Origin: Vicia villosa
Taxonomy: Eukaryota > Streptophyta > Magnoliopsida > Fabales > Fabaceae
Assembly: GCF_029867415.1 (NCBI RefSeq)
Contig: NC_081182.1
Location: forward strand, 16,242,497-16,306,496
DNA length: 64,000 nucleotides
Direction: 5' to 3'
Shown: piece by piece, positions 49,806 through 60,617 of the stretch
Layout: each line of letters opens with the position of its first letter
Position numbering within the stretch: position 1 is the first letter of the stretch
The notes under the pieces: model-generated
The model's database searches: none
What the model was told of the DNA's origin: nothing
What the model saw: only the letters and a program-made list of their open reading frames with translations
Translations under genes and position numbers: made by a program

Positions 49806-52800
49806 AGTCTCGAAATGGATTCGCGTCCGAAAGGTATGCGGATTTTTTCCCCTTTATCCTTTCGTATTTCGTTCTTTAGGTTTAGGGATTTGCGTCTAAT
49901 GTTAGATTGCTCGTTACAGATTCTGGGTAAATTCACTGTTGTTATTCATCATGGTGGGGAGTTTGTTAAGGAGAATACTGTGTCTTACAAGGGTGAGGTT
50001 GAGTCAAGTGTGTTGAATCAAGATATAGAACATTGGGGTATAGAAGAAGTGACGGAAATGGTAATCGAATGGGGATACATTAGAGATTAATTTAGGGTTT
50101 GGTCCAAACTTGAAGGTATAGATGAACATGTTGTTGAACTTAAGAGTGATGATGGAGCATTGGATGTTGCTACATTTGCTGTAGGTAACAACACTGAAGC
50201 ACACATATTTGTGGAACATAATGTGAGGGACATAGTGATGCTGAGTGTGTTGAGATGGGTCTGGGTAGGGATTCTAGTGATGCTGAAAGTGATGATGAAG
50301 CAACACATGTTAGGTTTGATGACTTAGAAGATGAGAGAACAACTGCAGTGGATGATGGTTTTAAATGTGTTGAAGTAGAAAAGCCCAATATTTGCTCATC
50401 TCGAATTAAAGTTGGTGGGAAGTCCTACAGGTATAAGAGGTTTGCCTAAAAGAAGATGACACCAACAAAAAAGCAGAAGATTATAGTTGGAGCACCTGGA
50501 TTAATAGCCAAGGAAATTAAGAAAAAGGAAACTGAAAAGATGGAAGAAGACATATATGAAAGTGAATACTTGGGTAGCTCTGATCCAGATGCATCTGAAG
50601 ATGAAAAAATGCCAAAGTATGAGAAGTTTATGAAGGAGCAGCTTGTGAGGGATTATGAGTTTAAATTGGGAATGGAACTTAATTCATTGGTTGATTTCAA
50701 AGATGCCATAATTGAATGGTCAGTTTTGAATGGTAGGGAAATTACCTTTGTGAAAAATGAAAGGGATCGGGTAAGGGTAGAATGTAAGGGCAAATGTGGA
50801 TTTTTGGCTCTATGTTTCAAAGTGGGTTCCAGCAAGACATATCAAATTAAAACATGGGTGGGGATCCACAGTTGTGCTAGGGTTTTAAACAATAGGTGTG
50901 CTAAGTCCAAGTGGGTAGCAAAGACTGTTGTAAACAAGCTGCAGACAAGTGATAAAGTGAAGACAACTGATATCATTCAAGACATGAGGAAGACATATTC
51001 AATAGGGATTACACCAAGTAGGTCATGGAAGGCAAAGGAGATTGCAAAAGAAATTGTTGAGGGGGATGCTGTTAGACAATATGCAATGGTTTGGAGGTAT
51101 GCTGTAGAATTAAAAAGAGCATGTGCAGGAAACATAGTGAAGATCAATGTAGAAAGACCCATTCCATCTATTCAGCCAAGATTTGGGGCTTTCTATTTCT
51201 GTTTGGATGGCTGTAAAAGGGGTTTCATTCAAGGTTGCATACCATTTATTGGTGTGAATGGATGTCACTTGAAAACTAATTTTGGGGGTCAGCTATTGAT
51301 AGCAGTGGGTAGGGATCCAAATGACTAGTATTTTCCACTGGCATTTGGGGTTGTTGAGACTGAGACCAAAGAAAGTTGGAGGTGGTTTTTACAACTGTTG
51401 CTGGATGACATTGGTTCAGATAGAAGATATGTCTTCATCTCAGACCAACAAAAGGTATTTCTAAATCTATATGTATACTTGTTTTAGAATGAATTTGTTA
51501 AATCTATTTGTATATTTGATTTGTGAAATCTGAATATATCCAGGGTTTGGTAAGTGTTTTTGAAGAAACGTTTGAGAGAATTGAACACAGGTTATGTCTT
51601 AGACATCTGTATGCAAATTTCAAGAAGAAATTTGGTGGAGGTACTTTGATTAGAGACCTAATGATGGGGGCAACTAAGGCAACCTATTATCAGGCTTGGG
51701 AAGAGAAGATGGCTGAGCTAAAGAAAGTTGATCCAAAAGCTTATGAATGGCTGATGAAGGTGCCTACAAAGACATGGTGTAAGCATGCCTTTAACATTTA
51801 CCCTAAACGCGATGTGTTAATGAATAACATTTCTGAATCCTTTAATGCCACAATACTATGTGCTAGAGATAAGCCAATTTTAACTATGTGTGAATGGATT
51901 AGGAGTTATCTCATGAATATGATTGCATCTACTGTTACTAAGCTAGAAAAGTGGGCACATAGGATTATGCCTATTCCTAGGAAGAGATTAGATAAAGAGG
52001 TATTTATGAGTGGACAGTGGAATCCAAATTGGTGTATGAATGACCAATGGGAGGTCAGGCATGCCTACAATGGTCAACAATTTGTTTTTGATGTGGGAAA
52101 ATAAACATGTTCTTGTAGGTTTTGGGATTTAGTAGGTATTCCTTGCAGTCATGCTTGTGCAGCATTGGTCTATAGGCAATTTAAACCTGAAGACTATGTG
52201 GATAATTGGTATTCTAGGGAGAAACATGGAGAGGCAAATAGTGTTGCAATTAGCCAATTAATGGGATGGATATGTGGCCACCAGTTGAAGCAGATGACTT
52301 ACTTCCTCCATTGTATAAGAAAGGACCTGGTAGGCCTAAGAAGCTTCGATTCAGGGAGCTTGGTGAAGGAGGTACAAGAATGAGGAGGGTTGGAGTAACA
52401 TATAGGTGAACAAAGTGTGACAAAATTGGTAATAACTCAAGAAAGTGTAAGGCTACAAGTCAAAATCCGGCTGTCTTGAAAAGAAAGGTACCATTCCATT
52501 CCATTTGAATTTTTGGTTGTAATGTTTTAGAAATAATCTTGTTATTAACTTGTTTTCATTTTCAGAGGAAGGCTCCTAGGAAGAAACCTGCAATCAACAA
52601 TGATGCTGAGGTTGCAGACCCTGTTGATGAAGAAGTTGCAGACCCTGTTGCAGAACCTGCAATCAACGATGATGCTGATCAAATGGAGGAAGAAGGACCT
52701 GTGATCGAGAAAGATGAGATGCCAAATGAAGCCCAAGGTCCACAAATAATCACTACTGCTGCCCCAAAGGTGGTGAAGAAGCTCAAGATCAAGAAAAAAT

Positions 52801-53012
52801 TGATTCTTGCTGGACAGAAGAGATCAAGTAGCAGGCTAAGGGTGCTGAAAAATTTGACTCAACAGGGACCTGGAAGTAGTGATAACCCTCTTGTCATTCA
52901 AGAGGATGAACAGGGTACATTAACTCAGGAGCATATTGAAGTTGGCTCAGACCCAAAGCTAGGGACTTGTCTAAGGGCTATGAAGTCTTCGAGTGATATC
53001 TCTAAAAAATAG
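49806..53012 (+). pseudogene. MULE transposase (mudrA type), inactivated
   Basis: Reading order: FTVVIHHGGEFVKEN (about 49,930), an acidic linker, the MULE N-terminal domain (RDYEFKLGMELNSLVDFKDA, about 50,650), then the DDE core. Core landmarks are PFIGVNGCHLKTNFGGQLLI (about 51,243-51,300), LAFGVVETETKESWRWF (about 51,340) and FISDQQKGL across an intron. An RLCLRHLYANFKKKFGG stretch, the SWIM finger CSCRFWDLVGIPCSHAC (about 52,108-52,160) and a Lys/Pro-rich tail (52,565-53,012) follow. Lesions: stops at about 50,087, 50,447, 51,326, 52,102 and 52,406, and frame changes near 50,225 and 52,230. Asn replaces the first catalytic Asp (GVNGCH; family GVDGCH or GLDGCH). The C-terminal zinc knuckle has lost its first Cys to a stop and its His to Asn. 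It cannot transpose on its own. Confidence 0.9.
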
Positions 53013-53484
53013 GAACTCTGTTTGACTTGTATTGGCTATGTTAAGTTTATGTTTGTTGCAACTATAACAGATGAACAATACTATGTGCTTTTTTGATTAT
53101 GTATTTGGTTGTGTTTTGAATATGTAACAATTATGACATATGCACTTATGGTGCTTTTTTTATTATGAAGTTATGATTATGAATTTGAAATGCTATAAGA
53201 TATGGTTGACCTAACCTGTGTAAATTATACATGCTTAGAAACACCATTACATTTATTAAACTGATATGGTTTAGAAACACCATTACATTGCACCATTCAA
53301 CTGAAATGATACATGTTAAAGAAACAAAAGTACACAACAGTTGCAAACAAAATCGTTACAGCAAAATCCATTCTATTACACCGAGGCCATTACACCATTA
53401 CATTGCAAAAAAAAAAAGGACACAACAGTTAACACATCTTGTATACAACAAACAACAACGTCCAAGAGGCTACCAAGGCCACCA

Positions 53485-53980
53485 TCAACCTGAAGTTTTT
53501 TTCCTTTCTTCATTCAGCAACTTCTTCAACTTTTCAACCTTTTTTGAAGATGCCTCTAGGCCAAATTCTTTGGAAAACTCCTTTCCAAACTCTTTCCCAA
53601 ACTGTAATCCAAAAGCTTTCATTTGATCAAGTGCGAATTCACTGTTATTGATAACCAACTCTCCACTTCTGAAAACTTCTTTCTTCCCACCTCTCATAAT
53701 GTGTTCCACGACTTCATCATCCCAAAGAAACAAATCGCATGCTGCATCACTCTACAGAGCCAAATACACATTTCACATGGATCAGAATTGGTACTATAGT
53801 CTATTTAGAACGAAGAAACAGAACAGAAATCACCTTTCCACGATTCTTGCATATCCAAAACTTCCTCCGAGGTTTTTCGTGTGTGTTTGAGACAAACATC
53901 TTTATTGATTCGTTGCATCCACATCTGGGTATTGATCTACTGGTTGAATTGCCAACTGACGAGCTCCTTGTAGATTCCAT
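53485..53980 (-). CDS. Small GRF-like zinc-finger protein carried by the MULE
   Basis: Two minus-strand exons (53,980-53,834 and 53,751-53,485; GT...AG intron of 82 bp) splice in phase into an open 137-aa frame. Residues about 19-60 have the GRF-finger pattern: PRCGCN, then PRRKFWICK, then the spliced SDAACDLFLWDDEV (Cys, Cys, Cys, then Cys before an FLW-D-E end). GRF fingers bind single-stranded or structured nucleic acid in other proteins. The rest is charged with a GKEFGKEFSKEFG repeat and a short coiled coil. It ends 473 bp from the transposase stop, tail to tail, and starts just inside the right inverted repeat, which would hold its promoter. Unlike the transposase it has no stop or frameshift. 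Function in the element is unknown. It could be an accessory protein or a captured host gene. Confidence 0.72.
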
Positions 53981-54040
53981 TTTCGTGCCCTAATTTTCAC
54001 TGCTTGGTTGAAGAAGACGAAGTGCTAGGTTGAAGATGAT

Positions 54041-54285
54041 TAAAACTTATAACTCTCAGATACTGATGTGGCATGTAATTAAACTTATGTGGCATTTAAA
54101 AGAAATGGAAAATAAAAAAAAATGCCACTCAGTTGGACACATAGGCACTTGGCATGTGCCAGATCTGGCGAAGGTCTAAAATGATAGAATCTTGAAATGG
54201 CAAGGGGGCATTTGCAAAAAAATTTTTTACAGGGGGGTAAACCAGAAAGAGGTCAAATGACAGGGGGCAAAAATGGTATTAACCC
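54041..54285. repeat. MULE right terminal inverted repeat (complete)
   Basis: Pairs with 49,439-49,656 and extends about 26 bases further outward, ending ATGGTATTAACCCT. Terminal AGGGTTAATACC is typical of MULE ends. Confidence 0.88.
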
Positions 54286-56402
54286 TAAATATTAATTCAA
54301 CTCAATGTTTCTAAAATACTAAAAATGAAGTCTATAAAGAAACAAATAATAATTCAGTACCATTTCAAAGGAACTCCATTTCTGTTCATAATCAGAGGAA
54401 CTACAAGTTAAGCTTTGGTCAAGAATTGAAAACCTCTTTAATTTTGGAGTCATATCTCCATACAAATCTCGTACTAGAGACTAGAAAAGAGAGATATTTT
54501 CTAGTTCTTGTACGAGCAAAATAAAATAAGGGATTTTAAAAAAATAAAAATAAAATCTTTTGGGGAATTTGGACCTTTATTGGTTTAAAAAAACAAAATT
54601 AAATAAAAAAACTTATAGACTCGTAAACTCATGATAGACTCGCGAGTCTATACGAGTTTGTGCGAGTTTATCTGAGTCTATTAAAAAATGATTCTATGTG
54701 TGAGTCTACTCGTTTATGCTTTATAGACTCGTAAACTTATACGAGTTTACGAGTCTACCCGCGAGTTTGACAATCATGCATGAGAGTGATGGAAACACAT
54801 ATTAGTGTACATGCTTTCATGCAAAAAAGTTGTATTCAACAACATACATGTAGTTGCTTATGGAGTTGAAGATAGAAATTTGTGGGAACCTTGAATTTTT
54901 TAGGTGTGTGAGGATTAAGCTCAAGTGTGAAGGATTTAGACCTTCTTCTACATTGCCACTGCTTTTTTGTGAGCTTGGTGCACGCAAATAGTGCAGACAA
55001 TGTTTATAATGTTTTTATTTTAATTTACGAGTTGAGTATTCAATGATGCACCCACATTCCTACTAAGTGGGCTTCTACCATACTAAGCAGGATATTCCGG
55101 ACTTGTGATGTTGCGAAAAACCCGTTAAATGGGTCTTGACCCATGCCAAAGTGGGATTAGCAAGATACTTTTTGGTTTTTTGTCGTATGCATAGTTTCCA
55201 ACACTATTTACTTAAATAATTGCTAAAGAAGTCTATCCTAAAAATAAAAAAGTTTAAAAAATGGATTGAGTTGCCTCCCAAGAAGAGCTTTATTTAACGT
55301 CCTTTGGTTGACTATTTTAATGCTATGTTATATCGATCATATGAAAACATACCTTGTGGTCTTTTCTCCTTACCTTCACTTGACCTTTTTCAATGTCCAC
55401 AAGCATCCTTGCGATTTTTATGAAGGTTCTTCCTAAGATAAGAGGTATCTTTGGATCTTCCTCGATGTCCAACACCATTAAACCTACAAGAAATGATAAA
55501 TTTTCAATTATAATAATAACAATAACATCTTTGATTATTCATATTTGTTTCATGAATGTTTTATTGTCCATTAGTAATGTTGTCATGGTTGACTCTATCT
55601 GGAGTTCACTGATCTTATGTACTATTGTCTATAGTATAAAGTTTATATTGACACCCAAGTCTATGAGTGCTTTTCCAAATTTTTATCACCAATAGAAATA
55701 GTACAACATTGTCGAGATCTGTTTCCTTCTATGATGATGTTTATTGGATTTCATCGATGCATTTCATGTGCTTTGTATCCTTTGGGTCTTCTGCTTCTTG
55801 ACTTTTGACAGCAACAACTTTTTCATCTTTTTCAACAACAGCTGAATGACAATGATCTTTTGATTTTTCTACGTGTTGGCATTAAAAGCATACCTTTAAT
55901 TATTAGCCAACTGGTTTGTTAGTTGACCAATTTAAGTTTAAGGTTTTTGATGATTGTGTTAGTATTCTTCTAGGTGGCAATTAATATTTATATAAACTGG
56001 TTAAATATGTCATCCATCTTTGTTGAGTTTTCTTGTGGAGGTGCTTGTGTATAATGCTGATATGGTTGCCTAATTGAAGGGCCTGACTATGGTCTCCAGT
56101 CTTGATTAAAATTGTTCCTCTAGAAGTCGTAATTTTGATATTACCCTATCCTTTTTGGATTCCGACATAGTTGACATCATCAATTGGGGGACAAAATCTA
56201 GTAGTGTGATTGCCACAACATAGCTAACAAAATCTAGTAGGGTGATTGTCGCAACATCGCCAGTTGTGGGAATTTTGACAGCTGCTTTGTCAACTCATCT
56301 GTTGTTTGTTTCAACAACCTATTTTTGTGCTAGCATTGCATCATTGGTGTTTAACTCCATGGTGTCAACTTTTCATTGGTTAGGTTTTATGTTGTATTGA
56401 CT

Positions 56403-57156
56403 TTAATGGCCATTGAGCGCCATTGGTTTAATTATTGTAATTGCATCCTTTGCGTTTTTTTCTATTAGAGAACCCCCAGTAGTAGCAGCTAACAACAAAT
56501 TTGGTTGTTGTTGTAATCCATGTCTAAAGATACATATTTGGGTGAGATCATGAGAAGTGTATTTTATACATCTTATCATCATGGATTTGTATCTCTCATA
56601 CACTTCTCATAGAGTTTCAGTTGTGCCTTGGAAGAATACAATGATTTTTGTTTTAGCTTCCATGAACTTATTATGAAGAAAGAACCCTTATAAGAACTTT
56701 TCCTCTAGTAGTATTCTAGTTGGTCATCACTTTTGTTGGTTGATCAAGGTACCATTCCTTTGCTTTGTCAATCAATAAATATGGAAACATCCTCATGGAT
56801 ACTGCCTCTTCTTCAGCTTCCGGAGCTCCGACTGCACTGAACAACTCGTAAAATTTTGTGAGATATGTATATGAGTTTTTGTGATTTAATCTTGGACCAG
56901 GGCTAGCATAAAGAATATGCAATAATCATGTTTTCATCCTAGCTTGACGGGTATTATTTTGAGATATAGCTATATAAGCTAGTCGTCTTGGACTATTATG
57001 GAACGACATGCCACCACCATTGTTGTTGTTTCCATTATTGTCACTATTGTTGTTTTTGTTGGCTTTTTCCTCGTTGTTGTTGATCTTACTAATGTCTGAC
57101 ATGGTTTCTGATTTTGAGATAAAAGACTCTTCTAAATATTGTTGCTTGGGTATCAA
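56403..57156 (-). pseudogene. Athila-like gag, broken
   Basis: The frame from 57,156 (start likely MSDISKINNNEEK at 57,102) runs through an Asn-rich stretch and SFHNSPRRLAYIAISQ, then a TGA at about 56,923. In the same frame it resumes with FSAVGAPEAEEEAVSMRMFP and DKAKEWYLDQP (56,922-56,716), the core of plant gypsy gag. After a frame change, DLTQICIFRHGLQQQPNLLL and AKDAITIIKPMALN (56,560-56,405) give the gag C-terminal part. Confidence 0.72.
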
Positions 57157-57358
57157 CTTTGCCTTTCTAGTATTGTTTTTGTTTCTGCATGTGGTTCGTT
57201 ATATTTCAAGATGCAATAGAAGTTGTACTACACAAACCTTTTCTCGCATAAACAATTATCAAACGACTAGCAAATACTTGTAAGTAGGTTAGTAACTATA
57301 AATAATCTGTGCACATATATGAACAAAGATAAACATAACACTTAAAATGATAAAAACT

Positions 57359-57629
57359 AAGGTTAAATATACGTTACCCTCTTGCAATATAGGTGAAATT
57401 CAGTTTACCACCTTTAAAAAAAAATTGTATTCCCCCTTGAAATGTGAAAATTCTATGTCTTTTTTCCCCTAAGGGCACAAATTACCCCATGTATTTTATA
57501 TTTATTTACCCCCTGGTTTTTACACTCTTAGGGGGTACCTCAAAATTACAGAGGGGTAATCCAATTTTTTCTAAAGGGGGGTAAATTGAAACTCGCCTAT
57601 ATTGCAGGGGGTAACATATATTTAACCCT
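57359..57629. mobile_element. MITE with Mutator-like ends inside the gypsy leader
   Basis: Left GGTTAAATATACGTTACCCT and, from the right, GGTTAAATATATGTTACCCC begin inverted repeats of about 60 bp, continuing through CAATATAGG and TTTACC blocks. The interior is full of CCCC/GGGG runs. The ends resemble those of the MULE at 49,439-54,285 in style. I could not fix the target duplication. Confidence 0.65.
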
Positions 57630-57665
57630 AAAACCTATTGTAATATCTTTAAATACTTACATCAG

Positions 57666-57683
57666 TCCCCCGACAACAACACC
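57666..57683 (-). other. Primer-binding site of the Athila-like element
   Basis: Minus-strand GGTGTTGTTGTCGGGGGA is a mutated form of the sequence complementary to the tRNA-Asp 3' end (family form TGGCGCCGTTGTCGGGGA). It sits about 510 bp before the gag start. Confidence 0.5.
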
Positions 57684-57690
57684 GTCATTT

Positions 57691-58299
57691 TGCAGTGCAG
57701 ATATCAAGTGAAACTTTATTGTTTCTACATGAAATGATTGTTTTTTAAAGGTAGATTAATAGTTTCTATAACTCAAAGGATGGTCTATGAGGTGTTTGAA
57801 TTGTTTCTGAATACAAAAAGTAAAATTACATAAAGTAAAATGAACTTTGATGTTTAACAGTTGAGAAAACTTGTTGGGGTTAGATTTTATTGACCTATTC
57901 TTATGTAGCATCCTTGATAATTAATATGAAATTCTAATCACCTATTATTATTAACACTCGAAGCTCTAATCCCAGCTCACGTCCGAGTCAATGACGTGAG
58001 ATCAGTTGTATTACCTAATAGACGATCTCTCAATCTATTAACCAATATGACAATATTAAGTTTTAATGGTTTATATAAATATAATGAACCTAAACCTATG
58101 TCAAGACTTTGGCATACCCAATAGATGAAAATCTTGGATCTATTAATGACTGATACCTTTTGAATATCAAGTCATACCTTGGAAATATGTTTAGGTAGCT
58201 AATCCAAAATAAGCATTAAGAACAAAAAAATTCATCATCAGTAAAGCTTAAGAAAAATTATTAGAAATACAAGATCAATATCAAAACATGATTCTTAGG
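57691..58299 (-). other. Probable 5' LTR zone of the Athila-like element
   Basis: Follows the primer-binding site on the LTR side; a TGCACTGCA end lies at about 57,690-57,705 on the minus strand. No second LTR copy is available to fix the borders. No gene seen. Confidence 0.3.
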
Positions 58300-58614
58300 A
58301 CAACTACCTCTAACCTCAAACAAAAGAAAAAATTAGCTACGCTTACCCATCGTAGCTTTATAGTTAAGCCCTATAAGAAAAATGTTGAAAAACATCTGTA
58401 GCTAATTACACCAAGTTAATTACACCAAGTTATAACAAGATTTTTCTTATGATATTCAATATATTTCTAGCTGAACAGTCTAATCCCCTATCTATAGTGG
58501 TATAACCTGTAATTCTCGCTAAACCAGCTTCGAACCTTGCTTAGAACACCTAGAAACTTCCTCCTTAAGAAACTCAAGTTCATTTGCAAGTGCTCATGGT
58601 CGCTTTAGTCTCAC

Positions 58615-60250
58615 TTAGCGCGACACCAGCTTGCTTAGCGAGCTAACTCTTTCTTCACCAACCTCCTTTTCACTTTGTGTCATCATCAAGAAACTATACT
58701 TTATTCCTCCCGGATTCTTATCAAAGTGCAAAATAGAAGCCATAACAATTTTATATGTGCCCCCTGTAAACATCATCATGTTATCTCGTCCTCGATTAAT
58801 GATATCATTATCAAACTTTGTAATGTTTTTTCGATGGAGATAATAACTCTGCAGGTTAGTGTTTCTCAAAATTGGGAGCCCTTGCTTACCCAATCGAGGG
58901 TGTATGGCTTCTTATAGGGTTCAGTGGACAACTTATAATAATCTACTAAATTCTGTGACACCAGATTCTTCATGATGCCATTATCCACAATCAGATCACA
59001 CATCTTGTTCTTGATAAAATAATGTGTTTTCAACAAATTCTTATGATGTCTTTCATCTTACGATGTTATTAAAATTATATGCAATGCAATGTTTAACCTC
59101 TCATCAAATTCTTCCTCTACAAAATCAACTCCTGCATATTCATCATTTTCAATTGTGTGTCGTACTCTTTCCTATTCCTCTCAGCTTTCCTCCGCAATAG
59201 CAATGACTCTCCTTATTGGATAAACATTTGATATGTGACCTCTTCCATTACAACAACAAAACATGTCTCCAGTTGGTTTAACATATGGATTATTCTGCCT
59301 CAAGATTGGTGCTTTAACCTACTGGACACTGCTAGGGTTTCTCATTCCCTTAGTCTCAAGGTTGGAGTCCCTGTTTGTTGCACTATTTTCCTTGTCGCCT
59401 ATTGATTCAAAGGTGAGAAATTTTGAAGGAATTTCTTCACCAATTTTGCCTTCAAAGCTACATTTGTTGGCCTCAGTCACAGTTCATATAGTTTGTAAAT
59501 CCATATTCTCCTACAAAGATCCCTTTAAGCCACTGATGTATCGAGGTGCCTTTTGGCTCTCTGATTCTCCCAATTCATTATGCTTTGAGAAATGCAGAAA
59601 CTAGGAAGTATATTCAGTCACAATTCTCTTGCCCCGAACACACTCAATATACATCTTATAAATAATTTGTTCATAATCCTTGAGTAAAAATTTCTCCAAC
59701 ATCAATTGTTTCATTCTTCGTAAAGATATGATTTGTCTCTTCCTTTGCCTTTGCCTCTGAACAACAAGTTTATCCCATCAAACATCAACAATACTCTTCA
59801 GTCTGATTACCACCATCTTAACTTATTTGTTCTCAAGAACACCCATAACATTGAAAAACTTGTCAACATGGATCTGCCAATTTAGAATCTCCCCACTCCC
59901 ATCATTCCATAGAATAATGGAATAACAACCTTCACTCAATAATCATGGTTATGTCGATTATCATGATCAACTACCTCTTCCTCATAAGGTTCTTCTTCTT
60001 CTTCTGAACTCGAATTTTCAACAATAACAACAAGATGATTATTGACACCCCGCAGAACCCAACCTTTTCTCCTTTCCTATCTCTTTGTTGATTCCCATTG
60101 TTGGCGTTGTTCACCTAATTTTCTAAATTCATCATCTTTTCAGTCAAACCAGTTAGGGTGGTGGCAAAAGTCACAGTACTACCCTCAAGGTCTGCTTTGG
60201 CCAATGGTTAATCTTCCATGGTTAATAAAGCTACGAAAAGAAATGGTATA
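58615..60250 (-). pseudogene. Ty3/gypsy gag-protease, multiply broken
   Basis: Minus-strand phrases in order: TTLTGLTEKMMNLE (about 60,165), KMYIECVRGKRIVTEYTS (about 59,658-59,605), KAPRYISGLKG (about 59,555), KPYVKPTGDMFCCCNGRGHI (about 59,285-59,230, a knuckle that has lost its last Cys), NDEYAGVDFVEEEFDERLN (about 59,145-59,090), then IVDNGIMKNLVSQNLVDY (about 58,995-58,945). The last corresponds to the protease active-site region; the family motif is DNGSTENLVS. The final open stretch (58,893-58,615) reads TKFDNDIINRGRDNMMMFTG and matches the segment just after the protease in such elements. Confidence 0.72.
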
Positions 60251-60256
60251 AAATCT

Positions 60257-60268
60257 GCTCTGATGCCA
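60257..60268 (-). other. Primer-binding site, initiator-tRNA-Met type
   Basis: Minus-strand TGGCATCAGAGC differs by one base from TGGTATCAGAGC, the usual complement of the initiator tRNA-Met 3' end. It starts two bases after the LTR end. Confidence 0.8.
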
Positions 60269-60270
60269 CC

Positions 60271-60617
60271 TGACGTAGTCGAAAACACTATAGATTAGCA
60301 AGCGCTAAACCTAAAATAAAATCACATGATTGCAAACCCAAAACATGTAAGATAAGCTCTAGAATCCATTAGAGAAAGAAAATATTGAATTTTATTAATT
60401 GAAAAAATGATCTTTGACTCACGCCAAAAGTTTTTAAATACACAAGCAAAGAAATCCTAATGGGCTGTTAACCCAAAGCAGAAATAAAATAGAAAAAAGA
60501 AACCCTAATGAACTTTTAATCCAAAACAGAAATAAAATAGAAAATTGCGTAAAATATTAAAATGGTTTTTTTTGGCCTGAAATAAATTCAGATGGCTTAA
60601 AAAGTCTTCCTACATCA
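60271..60617 (-). mobile_element. 5' LTR of the Ty3/gypsy remnant
   Basis: On the minus strand it starts TGATGTAGG and ends CTACGTCA, i.e. TG...CA with a short inverted match, directly before the primer-binding site. Length 347 bp. The other LTR is missing, so no target duplication can be shown. Confidence 0.65.

Larger units (their letters stand above)
49439..54285 (+). mobile_element. Mutator-like element (MULE) with long terminal inverted repeats
   Basis: Long inverted repeats mark both ends: left about 49,439-49,656, right about 54,041-54,259. They pair over about 220 bp with high identity (CATTTGACC, TCTGGTTTACCCCCCTGTAA, GCAAATGCCCCCTTGCCATT and on to CAGTATCTGAGAGTTATAAG). The right end has about 26 further bases (to GGTATTAACCCT, 54,285) that the left lacks, so the left tip was lost and the 9-bp target duplication cannot be shown. 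Inside are a plus-strand transposase pseudogene and a minus-strand GRF-type gene, tail to tail. Confidence 0.9.
48629..54773 (-). mobile_element. hAT-like element remnant interrupted by a MULE
   Basis: The ends are inverted: left TTGTCAAACTCGCGAGTCTA and, from the right, TTGTCAAACTCGCGGGTAGA. Both subterminal zones are crowded with ACTCG/CGAGT motifs (48,640-48,710 and 54,615-54,765), as expected for transposase-binding repeats. Minus-strand hAT transposase C-terminal sequence lies inside the left half. No matching 8-bp target duplication was found. The MULE at 49,439-54,285 fills most of the interval; without it the remnant is about 1.3 kb, so most of the hAT gene was lost. Confidence 0.6.
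54780..57690 (-). mobile_element. Ty3/gypsy (Athila-like) remnant, minus strand, internally deleted
   Basis: Read right to left: a tRNA-Asp-like primer-binding site (57,666-57,683), a leader interrupted by a MITE, gag (57,156-56,403), a decayed stretch, then the protease motif LGRTFIKIARMLVDIEKGQV (about 55,441-55,380). Only about 90 bp later comes GACGTTAAATAAAGCTCTTC followed by TTGGGAGGCAAC (about 55,300-55,270), which in such elements lies after pol. RT, RNase H and integrase are therefore missing, by one deletion or by template switching. The 5' LTR should lie to the right of 57,690; the 3' LTR was not found. Confidence 0.65.
58300..60617 (-). mobile_element. Ty3/gypsy remnant with 5' LTR, primer-binding site, gag and protease
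   Basis: Minus strand, right to left: LTR (60,617-60,271), primer-binding site (60,268-60,257), gag, zinc knuckle and the start of protease. The element stops near 58,300 with no RT or integrase and no 3' LTR, so it is truncated. All coding parts have multiple stops and frame changes. It is separate from the Athila-like remnant, with a different primer-binding site and gag type. Confidence 0.75.

Noticed and set aside
48629..54773. A target duplication for the outer hAT-like element
   Set aside because: The adjoining 8-mers (GAACAAGG and TCATGCAT) do not match; the nearby CATGAGA resemblance is offset unevenly.
58631..58917. Plus-strand frames antisense to the gypsy remnant
   Set aside because: The minus strand encodes recognisable gypsy sequence over the same bases.
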